NCBI GenBank assembly: GCA_015039465.1
Contig: MU130381.1
Span: 236,080 to 300,079 of the forward strand
Source: Phlegmacium glaucopus
Lineage: Eukaryota > Basidiomycota > Agaricomycetes > Agaricales > Cortinariaceae
DNA length: 64,000 bases
Direction: 5' to 3'
The notes below the pieces were generated by a model. That model made no database searches. It was not told the DNA's origin and saw only the letters and a list, made by a program, of their open reading frames with translations. Position numbers and translations under genes: made by a program. Positions within the stretch are counted from its first letter, which is position 1, and every line of letters begins with the position of its first letter. Positions 1 through 10,600 of the stretch are shown here, in pieces.

Positions 1-1890
1 CCATGTAAAAGTATAAGAACAGAACGCACAAGATCCATCGCGGTAAGCATCCATTTTGCAAAAAATACGGGACATTTTTCTCATTCGGGAAATGGTCTGC
101 CAACCCATTCATTACAAGTCCGCTTTCACTCTAGGCAATTTGTGCTCTGACCTTCTGGGTTTCGATGAGAGTCGTGGTTATGCTTGCGACAGATATAAGA
201 CCGATGCAAAAGGCATAGTAGTAGTAGTTGTCAATGCACCACAGAAAGATGCTAGCAATTTGAAACACGTAGAAAGGATGAATGACCTATAAATGACATT
301 AATTATTGTTGCAAGAAGAACATATGAAAACTAACCTCGTTGACCAAGAGAGATATTGCCGATTTTCCCTCAATATCAATCTCGTTTTTCCCGAAAAGAA
401 TCATCCGTTGGGCCCTTGTGGCTTCATCGACACCATTTTGGACGGGAAAAACGCCTACCCAGCTAGGATCCCTCCAATCCCTTTTGAAGACGTAGTGAGA
501 TGGCGAAGCAAGATGTGAAGACCAAACAAACCTAACCATATGGAAGAGACCCGTTCGTGGATCAACAGCAAAACGTGTATACCGATAGTCGACGACAAGG
601 AGATGGCTCAGCATGCCATCTCGAACGTCATAATCTTTAACTGGTTTCACCGCTTCTGTTCCCTGATCTATTGGAACTGTTTGTGGAAACACAGTCGATA
701 TGTGATGTGGATATTTGAGCACTTGTATAGGAAGCAACATGATGGCTTTGTAGGACGACTGAGATGTGTTTAGAAGACAGAGGGTAGTCACAATATAGGA
801 AACTGACTTCGACAACCAAGAATCCATTATGGCCTTCAATAAATCCCTTCTCGCGCGCGACCCAGCGAAGCCACAAATACGGAAACCAATGTCCAAGTAA
901 AGGAAGAATACCTAAAGTCAGAATGCAACTTGCACGCCATAGCCAAGCACGCCATAGTATGGTCTCATACCCTACAAAGCGGAGCGTATTGTCTTCGTCG
1001 GGAATATATACAGTTTGCCTGCTCGGTGGGCCCGGCGGAGGTGGATCGAGCAGCGTAAATGTGGTGTCCATGTCAATACGAGCTTCACCGCCGAACACCG
1101 GGTCCAAGCTGAGTAAAGGAAGAGTTTGATTTCCTTCACCAGGGCTTTGCGGTTCAGAATCATATTCCATGCTCGCAGTGATGGATGCATTGTCACGCAG
1201 AACATTCAAAGAATGTTGGGAATCATCTTCAGAAGCCTCTTCTCCGGACGAATATCCCCATCGTTCGTCTTCGTTATCGTCTGTATCTAATGCATTTTCG
1301 GAAGCCCTGGAGCGCCTTGAGATTTGACTCATAGATGAACGTTGCGATATTGAAGGCCGTCGTTCATCAGGACTGTCGGGAGCGCCAGGTCTTCCAAAAA
1401 TATTGGCCAGGCTTTCGAAAACAGACGAGCGCGCTGGCGGAGATAATGGCTTTTGCCGCCAATCCCGCCCCCTACTTGGGTCGTTGACATCATCCTCACT
1501 GAGCAATGGGTCAAACTCGTCTTGATCCCTGTAGTCAACGGTCGCGCCATCCACGCTTTGACGTGATACCCGACTACTCCTACTATCCCTTCGTTTCTTG
1601 CGTGAGCCATGAGAATCAAAGCTCTTTCTCCGAGTTTGCGACCAGGCATCGCCGCTTCTCCTTCCTAACTCAAGGTGTGACATTCTGGAAACGCTGCTGG
1701 GGTTTACAGAGTGGCCAGGTCCAGAGAACATAGCGCCGTCTCCATCCGCGTCATAGTATGTATTATATTGGGAGTCACGTCGAGCATGGCGGTTGTTGTC
1801 CAAGGCATTATCTATATCAATGGCAGATGCACCTTCAGTATAGTCATATGAGGAGGGACCAGCCTCAGGGGAAGACACGATTGGAGCCAT
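1..1890 (-). CDS. YPK9: P5B-type cation/polyamine-transporting ATPase, N-terminal part (runs off left edge)
   Basis: Partial gene; only the 5' part is in the window. It encodes a vacuolar/lysosomal P5B ATPase of the Ypk9/ATP13A2 family. The start is the ATG at 1890-1888 ([11 protein letters not shown]), followed by about 280 low-complexity Ser/Arg/Asp-rich residues. Then comes the P5-ATPase N-terminal membrane region ([35 protein letters not shown]). Splicing 50-60 nt introns joins exons reading [26 protein letters not shown] [45 protein letters not shown] and [17 protein letters not shown], in the order of the family's first cytosolic/transmembrane block. The P-type DKTGT site lies outside the window. 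The long disordered N-terminus is usual for basidiomycete members. P5B over P5A is judged from these motifs. Confidence 0.88.
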
Positions 1891-2228
1891 CTCCAGCACG
1901 TCAGCCCTCAATGTTGGATACCTTGAGGAAGTCGTCTTGCTGTACTGATAATCGACCAAATAAACAAACGATAGGAATCGTTCAATAACGACTGTCAACA
2001 AAATCTCCAAACGAGGTGGCTTTTAAGTTTTGACCAGCTGGATAGCAGTGGACCCTCGCAATCTATGTGCTTATGTAGAACGTTATGAAGTAAACCAAAA
2101 GGGATGATTAATGCCACAAGCAGAACTGTCAATGTCCTGTCGACAGCTAAGCCGTACATAAATTAATTATCACGTGTACTTTAAATAACACGATTTGATA
2201 CCGGTTGCCCGCATTCTTGTGGTCTATC
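1891..2228. promoter_or_regulatory. Divergent intergenic region, P5B ATPase / SDR
   Basis: This 338-bp gap separates two divergently transcribed starts (ATPase at 1890, dehydrogenase at 2229) and must hold both promoters. It is AT-rich near 2155-2200. I saw no recognisable factor site, repeat or RNA. Confidence 0.5.
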
Positions 2229-3703
2229 ATGTCTGCCTACGACAAAGTTCGAAGTCAACAAAAAACTGCAGAGGAGCACTACGCAACGACCAAGGCACGG
2301 ATTGAGAAAATCCAATCGCAACTTGACAACGCAACCCGTGGAAATAGGTTAAGAGGAAAGGTCTGCATCATTACCGGTGTGGGTTCCTTAAAGGGCATTG
2401 GGTATGTCTACGGTCACAGCTTTTCACTCGTTTGATTAGTATAATTTGTAGGCGTGCTACATCTATCTTGTTCGCTCACGAAGGTACAAAAAACAGTCGT
2501 AAATTTTCAACAGCCCCTCTGACTTTCTCTCTCAGGGGCGAAACATCTCTATCTCCTTGACTTTGATCCTACAAACTTGCCCAACCTCAAATCTACTATT
2601 GAAACGCAATATCCGGATGTAAAGGTTTGTCAAGGCTCATTCAAGTCCCTTCAAAACGCGAAGAGTGAAGCCACATACATGCTTTCAGGTTACAACCCAA
2701 CAAGCTGATGCAGCTGATGAAACGGCCATCTCAGGCGTATGTGAACAGGCCCTACGGGAAGAAGGCAGATTGGATGTGTTTTTTGCTAATGTAGCAGCTT
2801 TCTTTCGGATGGTTTCGTGTTCACTGATATAATTAGGCGGGCATCGCCTCCCGGGATCCATTGGCAGACACTTCCGTAGAAACCTTTATGAACGTCATGC
2901 GCGTCAATACTCTTTCGTACGTCAGCTTTTTCTAGTCTAAAATTTCGACTTGTCGACCACTCTTTGACTAGTTGCTTTCTCGCCATAAAACACGCCTCTG
3001 CAGCAATGCTCAAAACAAATCCTTCGAGAGGAAAGGACGTCAGTGGCGGTAGCATAGTCTTGACTGCCTCCGGTAAATCATTTACCAGATTATCGAACAG
3101 CGTACAAACCCACTTTTCACAGTTGCCGGACTCCGCTCTGGAGCGGGTACAATTGACTGTTAGCTCATTTCACAAGGTTTTCCACAATCCTGACACTGAA
3201 AGTCTAATGTTTAGATAGCGCAAGCAAAGCCGCGTATGTACACTTCAGCATCACAATGTCATATTCCTTCTAATATACCTGCAGTGTCAATTCGATGGCG
3301 AAAACGTCAGCATATCAACTCCAAAAGACTGACATCCGCGTCAATACGATTTGCCCTGGTTTAATTGAGACTGGTATGACGGGCGTTACATTTGAATTCG
3401 CCCGCCAACGTGGCACCGTTGGTAAAATCGGACAGCTCAATCCATTAGGACGGTTTGGTGTCGCTGAAGGTATGATTATACGGAATTGGAAACATTGTAG
3501 CACTAACAATATAAATTAAAACCACCAGAAATTGCCAATGCTGCTCTTTTCCTGGCATCCGGTAGTACTTTCTGCCAAAATCAATGTGGTCTTGCACTGA
3601 TTTTTTATTTTCAGACGCTTCCAGTTACGTAAATGGCCAAAACATCGCCGTTGACGGTGGACTGTCCTCCTCACATCCCGTTGTACCTGGAAGATGGGCT
3701 TGA
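2229..3703 (+). CDS. Short-chain dehydrogenase/reductase (SDR), NAD(P)-dependent
   Basis: SDR-fold oxidoreductase; substrate unknown. The protein starts MSAYDKVRSQQKTAEEHY and has about 40 helical, charged residues before the Rossmann core. The core begins GKVCIITGVGSLKGIG, the nucleotide-binding turn in the longer TG(x5)GIG spacing seen in fungal members. After splicing, the NAG motif (FFANAGIASRDPL, split by an intron near 2788-2836), the active-site strand GGSIVLTAS and the catalytic Tyr-Ser-Ala-Ser-Lys are all present. The catalytic Tyr codon is itself split by an intron near 3158-3215. The C-terminal part reads RVNTICPGLIETGMT and NGQNIAVDGGLSSSHP, ending at TGA 3701-3703. The complete tetrad implies an active enzyme. 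At least seven short introns are needed. No pathway neighbour indicates a substrate. Confidence 0.88.
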
Positions 3704-4661
3704 ACATACGCAAATACTCACAAGCATCAGCAAGGCTTTTTATAGCTTCACCCAACACTGTTCGGGGATGCGAATCTCTCGGTGATGGCTGGATTTAGTC
3801 ATTCCCTCTTGGTTATGGACTGTGTCTGAGTGACCGCAACTTGGACCTCATCTAATATATATATATGCAATGTACAACCATTTATTATCCATCTAGGGTT
3901 CTCAATGACTCCAACTTCGTTTGTTGAATATGCAAACGTGGAAGGATTGACTAAAGACTGACCTTTCTTGCAACTTTCTTCAGTCGGCAAAAAACAAGTT
4001 ACGTTCTTTATATGATTGCGAAATTTTTGAACTCGGCTCATCCACTATGGTCCGTCGGGTGTCCGACGGATGTTTATTGAACCATTCAGCTCGGGAAATG
4101 TTGTCAAGCTCGGACCAGCACATGTAGCAAGAACTCTTGCCTCAAATATCTCTATAGCAAACTGAGGCTCTTCTGCGACTATAATCATTTACCGAGAGAC
4201 AAACATGGGACGATGGCTATGACCTTGGGTTCAAAAAAAAGAATCTAGGGACAACTTGAAAAAATGGATGTCGAGTGAAGATATGCATACTTTCGTCAGA
4301 ATGCAAGATATGTTATCATTGCGAGGTAGAACCGACCGGTAAAGCGCATCGCGAGGCCTGTGAAATTGCCGGAGGAACTTAGGAGAATATGCCCCCAGGA
4401 TGGTTGTACATACTTGACATATTGAATACATCGGATCCTTTCCAAAAAGACGACCTAGTGAAGTGCAGCCTTGTACGCTTATAATTTAATTTAATTACAA
4501 CAGGATGACACCCAGAATAGTTCAGTCCAGGACCAGCTGTCATACAAACTATAACCATACTGACTGCGTCACAACTAGATAAACACAATGTTGTATATGA
4601 ATAAAAAGCAATTGCTAAACATGGGAATGCGACAATATAGATACTTTTATGGGATATCAAC
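3704..4661. other. Intergenic stretch between convergent genes
   Basis: Nearly 1 kb between the 3' ends of the SDR and FKBP genes. Short ORFs on both strands show no family motif and no consistent splicing. Apart from one small hairpin at 4051-4070 nothing stands out; it probably carries the two 3' UTRs. Confidence 0.5.
4051..4070. repeat. Perfect 8-bp inverted repeat
   Basis: TCCGTCGG, a GTGT loop, then CCGACGGA. A GC-rich hairpin in otherwise AT-rich convergent intergenic DNA. It may be a chance palindrome or a 3'-end structure; no function is assigned. Confidence 0.5.
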
Positions 4662-6170
4662 TCATTTAATCTCAAGAAGCTTGACTTCTACATGACTTAG
4701 GTGTAAGCATTCATTATGTATGCTTGTAATAGAGAACATACCGAATACAAGAGTAGAATTGGCAGGGATACCAGGGATGGCTTTCTTTCCGTAGGCCATG
4801 GCAGCAGGAATAGTCAGTCTTCTTTCACCGCCTGCTTGCATGCCAACAATGCCCTCATCCCAACCTGCTCTAGGTTAGTCAAAAATAAACTGGGATTGTT
4901 ACTTGATTGTACCTTTGATAACTTCACCCTTTCCCAGATGGAAAGCGAACTGAAAAGGAGTCAGATTTAACTATTGAGACAGGAATCCGAGTACATACCG
5001 GCTTGCCACTGGTGTTCTTGTCAAATTCCTTTCCATTTGTAAGCTTTCCAACGTATCTCATGCGCACAGTGTTCCCTTTCTTTGCCATGGGACCAGTACC
5101 AACAACAGCATCTTCGATAACAACACCGCCTGCAATCGTTTTCTTGGCTGGCGTTGGTTTTTCACCTGAAGTGTCGCTATCTTTTTTCTTCTCTTTTTTG
5201 GTCTTCTTTTCTTTTTTCCCATCTTTCTCCTTGCCAGCTTCCGTCTTTTTTTCGTCTTCCTTAACGGCGTCACTCTCGACTACAACAGGCTTTCCATCCT
5301 CAGCCTTCAATTTTTTGGTCTTTTTGTCCTTGCTCTTCGTAATAGTATCAGTGACATCAGATTCACGAGCGCGTTTCTGTCCCTTGCTCGGTTCTTTCTC
5401 CTCGACTTCCTCAAAGCGGCTGAAGTTTGTTGAATGCTCATTGTTAGGAGCTGGAAGTATAGGAACTTACCTAGCGTCGCTTTCAACGACATCCAGGTCA
5501 TCGGGGTGCATCTCCACATCAGAGCTAACTTCACGAAGATCATAGGCGTCTTCAGAGTCCGCCTCTGAACCAAATTCGGATCCGAATGGTGACTGATCAT
5601 TTTCTGGTGATTGCTCTGAAGAATTATCGTCAAAAATTGTAGACAAGGATTAGAGAATAGATATACCGATGTAATTGCCAGTAAGATGAACAGTGCTACG
5701 AATTAAACAATTAGCAATGCAGTCAGATGCAGATTCAGGTAGACTGACTTCTTTCCCGTGGCCTGGAAAGTTGGTTCTGATTCAGGATCTAATATGAGAT
5801 CTATGGAAGCCTGCTCAATCTAGGAGAGTAGAATAAGATACATATCCTACATCTTCGGCAGTAAAAGGGTTGAATTACCTTTCCAGGAGTCAGAGCACAG
5901 AGTACAGTCGTGAGTCTGGGTGACTTGTCTTCATCTTCATCATCATCATCTCCAGGCGTAATAGGAAGGCTATATGTGAGCTTTACCACCGTCCTAGCTG
6001 TTGCATCTGCCAGGTCCTCGCCGAAGGAAATGTTCGTAACTCGAACATGAGCCGGTAAATCCACTGTTCTTTCCTTTCCTCCTTCTAGAGTTATGCTCCT
6101 GTACAGATATTTAGCAGCAAGAACATGAAAAACGCGTCTTCACTTGCCAAACAGCCAATGCAACTGCCAT
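4662..6170 (-). CDS. FPR4: Nuclear FKBP-type peptidyl-prolyl cis-trans isomerase with nucleoplasmin-like N-domain
   Basis: Member of the fungal Fpr3/Fpr4 family, nucleolar prolyl isomerases linked to histone chaperoning. Start ATG 6170-6168: MAVALAVW, then after a GC-AG intron [20 protein letters not shown], the nucleoplasmin-like fold. Then come an acidic run (GDDDDEDED), TVHLTGNYI, a second acidic stretch and a Lys/Glu-rich KEKE region (about 5130-5280). The C-terminal catalytic FKBP domain includes [67 protein letters not shown] and [16 protein letters not shown], with TGA at 4664-4662. The FKBP core (Tyr, Phe-Asp, Val-Ile, Trp, Ala-Tyr) is complete, so an active isomerase is expected. FPR3 and FPR4 cannot be separated from sequence alone. 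Confidence 0.9.
6099..6147 (-). other. GC-AG intron (49 nt) in the FKBP gene
   Basis: The first intron begins GCAAGT, not GT. No GT donor within the first exon keeps the nucleoplasmin-domain frame. Using TG|GCAAGT with acceptor TACAG|G rebuilds a Trp codon and gives [15 protein letters not shown], the expected family N-terminus. Confidence 0.75.
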
Positions 6171-6308
6171 TTTTGAAGTGCGCGTAACAAAGGGCAGACA
6201 AACCCGAAAAAATAAATTTGGTTTCGGCGAACGCCGAAACTCCGCAGAGATTAAGTAATCAGGTACTTGAGCGGACTGTCGGACTTGGTGATAGGGTAAT
6301 AATATTCC
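6171..6308. promoter_or_regulatory. 138-bp divergent promoter, FKBP / ARPC4
   Basis: The start codons of the FKBP (6170, -) and ARPC4 (6309, +) genes are only 138 bp apart, so both promoters must overlap here. A near-palindromic TTTCGGCG..CGCCGAAA element lies at about 6222-6240. Confidence 0.5.
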
Positions 6309-7136
6309 ATGGTGAGCTACACCCCCTGTCCTCTGGTACTGACCCTTTGACTGACGGAACTATATACAGTCCAACACTCTACGGCCATATCTGGCAGCAG
6401 TAAGATCAACCCTCACTGCTGCACTCACCTTAGAGAACTTCGCGTCTCAGGTCATTTGCGATTATCATTTGCGCGTCGGTGAAACTGATCAGTTACGCGT
6501 TATCAGGTCGTAGAGCGACACAATAAGCCAGAGGTTGAATCGGCGTATGTTTCTCTGCTCCTTCTACAGTTACCCCTGGCTTATACATATCAGGACTTCC
6601 AAGGAGGTTCTTCTCAATCCTTTAACCATATCTCGAAATGAGAACGAGCGAGTGTTGATCGAACCGTCCGTTAATTCCATCCGACTCAGTATCAAGATAA
6701 AGCAAGCAGATGAGATCGAACGCATCCTATGCAACAAGTTTACAAGGTTCATGATGCAAAGAGCCGAGAGTTTCATTGTGCTTCGTCGAAAGCCCGTGCC
6801 TGTACGCCACCCTTCCTTAACATTGGTAAAGAAACTAACCATAAAGCTAGGGTTATGATATATCTTTCTTAATAACAAACACCCATACAGAGACCATGCT
6901 CAAGCACAAAATTGTTGATTTTATCATCCAGTGTGTTTTATCCACTATTAATCAAAACGGGCTTGCTAATGAAGTCGCAGGTTTATGGAGGAGGTAGATA
7001 AAGAAATTAGTGAAATGAAGCTCAGTTTAAACTCCAGAGCCCGTATAGTTGCTGAATCGTATCTTGTCGCTGTAAGGTTTTATCCGCTATAGTTTGCACT
7101 TTGACTCATTCACCTCGATCGCAGTTCAACACTTGA
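6309..7136 (+). CDS. ARPC4: Arp2/3 complex 20 kDa subunit (ARPC4)
   Basis: Subunit of the Arp2/3 actin-nucleating complex; it helps form the ARPC2-ARPC4 core that holds the mother filament. Spliced exons read [108 protein letters not shown] and [16 protein letters not shown], co-linear with animal ARPC4 over its full length (about 170 aa). The model needs the first exon to be the ATG alone (6309-6311), followed by an intron at 6312-6369. The next in-frame residues then supply the family N-terminus. TGA is at 7134-7136. No single ORF covers the gene because of six or so introns. Identification is firm. Confidence 0.92.
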
Positions 7137-7624
7137 CTTGTGATCATTACATCTCATGCATCTCATGCCTGTATCATACCAGACATAACTATGGGCTTTA
7201 TCCAGTATTGCATTGTCGCGGTTGGCTTGCCTGATAAAGAACAGGATCGACGTGTTGGTGAGTGCAATTGGCGCGAGATATGTACATTAAAGTCTTCAGA
7301 CTTTGCACTCTCCTCACTGCCCAGTCCCAAAACCACATATCTTTCCAACACTACATAAGCCTTTGACCAGTGGGCTGCAGAAGCTTTTCTCAACCCTAGC
7401 CTGCCCCTGCCCCCAAATATGTTTTTGAGCAATTTTGATTCCTCTAATCTTCTAAATATATATCACGGCAACAAATGAAACGTTTCGATTGCAATGTCAC
7501 TGCCTCTTAAACAGGTCCGATTACGCCATAACTAATGGATTAGGCAAGCTACTGACTGTACTCTGCAGTATTATCATCGAATATATGTAGGCGTGGTTGC
7601 TAAAGTAGTATGATTGAGTTGCGC
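7137..7624. other. Intergenic, ARPC4 / RAD5 convergent 3' ends
   Basis: About 490 bp holding the 3' flanks of two convergent genes. I see no coding exon, RNA or repeat. Confidence 0.5.
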
Positions 7625-10600
7625 TTAAGATGCTTGACTTGCTTGTCTTCTAATACCAAACAGTTCTACAAGATCTGATCATTCTGTTAGATGTGTTCTG
7701 CGTTGACAAAAATGTTTTACCTTGGAGTCGTGCCTCCCGTTGCTGACGCGGCGTCTCTGTACGTTTGATACCAGAAAAGGCCTAGGGGGACCTTTAGTGG
7801 ACATGATGAATCATTATACGTGAAAAGGGACTGACTTGTTGAATGAGCTGTTTCTTCTTTCCCTGAATGTCGAGAACCTTTGATTCGACAGTGTTTTCTG
7901 CAATGAGTTGATAAACGTGGACAGCTTTCTTTTGACCAATGCGATTAACTCTATCGACTGCTTGACTCTCAATACCCTCCTGCAGGACGGTGAGGTTCAG
8001 CGAACAATACAGTCATAATATCACGAACCTGCCACCATCTGATCGATTGCAAATAGATTGATTTTAGGATTTCTTGAATGTCAAAGAAGGGAAAAACTCA
8101 CGGATCCATCCTGTTTTCGGATAGAACACGTTGTCAATTCCGGGAAATGGATCGAGCACAAGGAGGCACTTACAAATAGACATTATTGGCGACTGAAGCA
8201 AGCACCCTGGGTAAGTGATATGGGGTAAAGACGAAGAAAAAAGTACCAGTCAAGTTCAAACCAAGCGCACCCTAGTGTTTTATATATGATCAAGAAAGTT
8301 TGATTATTCACAGATAACATACCGCCTTCAATGATAGAAGCATCACTCGAGGGTTCTCGTCCCCATCGACATAATCAGACCTGACATTTTTAGCCTTGCC
8401 TTTTCCTTTACGCTTTGATTTCTTGCCAAATCCTCGCTCGTCGTCTTCATCTATAAAATTGTCGTCGTCGTCGTTTGGGTCGCTATCGTAGGAATCATCA
8501 TCACGTGTTGTCGGTCGTCCATTGCGAACGTTTGTGCTTTGAGGGATAGACTGTTCCTGCTGAAGTGGCGTACTGAATTTAGTGATAGCGTCTCGCCTCC
8601 TCTTGGCAGACATCTGTCCATCAAAGCGAACGAAGGGAATGCTGTCGAAAAGTATCGAGTTGTAAATTTTTGACAATAGGGGATATGACCTACCCCTCCT
8701 CGTCCAATGTTTCCGCAATCTAGGTATCATTAGTTTTGCAATAAAAGCCCCAGTGCCAAACGTTACCTTATCTAAAAATGATGTAAATTGTGAAAAAACT
8801 AGGGACTTTTCGGTTGGAGGAGTGAGGTTCAGAAGGTGTACTAGCTGATCAATTTTCGCGGAAGAACCAGCACGGATCCCCTGTGGCTCTGCTTCTTCCA
8901 TATCCCTGATTGGTTTTTGTGTTAAGTCAGTAGGCGGTGGAGGTTCGTGTAAATCAGCTGCAGTCAGAGAACGTCGATCCTGGTACCACACATTAAGCCG
9001 CAAATAAAATCAATGAATCAATGTAACAAACCATTGGACATTTCGGATCTCGGGACAAAATCTCTGTGATGCTATGGTACTCATCAGGAGGAGGTCAATA
9101 ATATTCGAAACATCCATCATACCAGGCCAGACAGAACATGTGGGCACAACTTGTGATCCTTGCGTCATTCGGTAAGACACCAAAACAGACCGGGCATTCC
9201 TCGCAGTCTTCAATGGCCTGGGCAAGTATATATTGCAATCTCGTCCGGTCCGCAGGCGTGATGATGATAGGTTTCGAAGCTCCTTCATTAACTTCGGCAG
9301 CGCGAAGCTCTTCAAGGTAGTTCGCTGGCACAAGACCAGGATGAAGAGCTATCTGTCTCATGCGCGTTAGCATACTAAGGACATTAGATTGAACCTAACG
9401 AATGGTGAAAATGCATATTTGTAGCACCAAATTTTGGGTAATTACCACAGGCGCCATCCCTCCAGAGATCAAGTTCTCGATGCGTTGTTTTGAGACGTGC
9501 TCAACTTCATCATACAGTTGCTATTTAATCAAGGGAATTTGAGTTACGCAACTTTGGATCTTCATTAACTTACCCTCGCTTCTTTGTTGAGCGCAACAGG
9601 AACTTTGATCATTTCCACCTAGGAAACAAATTCGTTGTTCAGACATGCACTCTATCAATACCATACAAGTCACGTACAGGCGGCAATGCAAGAATGGGAA
9701 CTCCATTACTGTCATGCATCTGAAAATTAGTGAGAACGGATCCAACGACAATCGCTGGGGAACTTACTTCTTTGGTTCGACGAATGCAGATATGACTCAT
9801 AAGTGCCTATGATGCATCCATAATGAGTTCAAGGTTGAGGTATTATCAAGAGTTGAGAATCACCCGGAGGAGCTCTGCGCCAGATACTTCACCGTTCTTA
9901 AGCGGACGCAGGAGAAGGCGTTTATAGAAATCTTCATTGTCAAGAGGTTGACATATTTTCAGGAAGCTGAGAATGGAACCAAGGTCCTTTTTAAAACTTG
10001 TCAACAATTAAAACGTAGGTATTTGGGGCCCAGACATACTCGGGGAGAATTGATCTAGAAAGAGCAAGGTCTGAACAAAGTATCAGCATTGATTGTTAGG
10101 ATGGTTGACGCACAATGGGGGTACCCGTCAAAACCCAGCGCCTCGAGGCATCTAAAGCAACGACAGCACGAGCCATCTTAGTCTTCGGGTTGCGGATGTT
10201 ATGTCCTTCGTCCAAAATAACTCTCTAGATTCGTATTCAGTCAACATACTTTCCAAAAGATGGCTACAAACCTTCCATTGCATCTTAAAAAGATTCTTAT
10301 CGGTCCTCTTCTTTTTTTTCGCTGGACCAGCGGCGGCACCTTCATCGTGTTCTCCCGTCACGGTTTGATAGGTTGTGATCACGATATCATATTTCTGAAG
10401 TTCTGCAGCACTTAATCCCCTGCTGGAGCCATAATAAACACAGCTAGAGAGGGTTCCTGGCGTGCAATGTTCCTCAATTTGTTTCTCCCAATTGGATAAC
10501 ACAGAAAGAGGGGCAACTAAAACTCTTTTTAATACTTTCTATATCCCAAAGAAAATAGCGTACGCTATCCCACCTATCAATGTTGAGTTGGAAAAACCTG

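Noticed and set aside
5003..5545. 180-codon Phe/Ser-rich ORF on the + strand
   Set aside because: Antisense shadow of the Lys/Glu-rich region of the FKBP gene.
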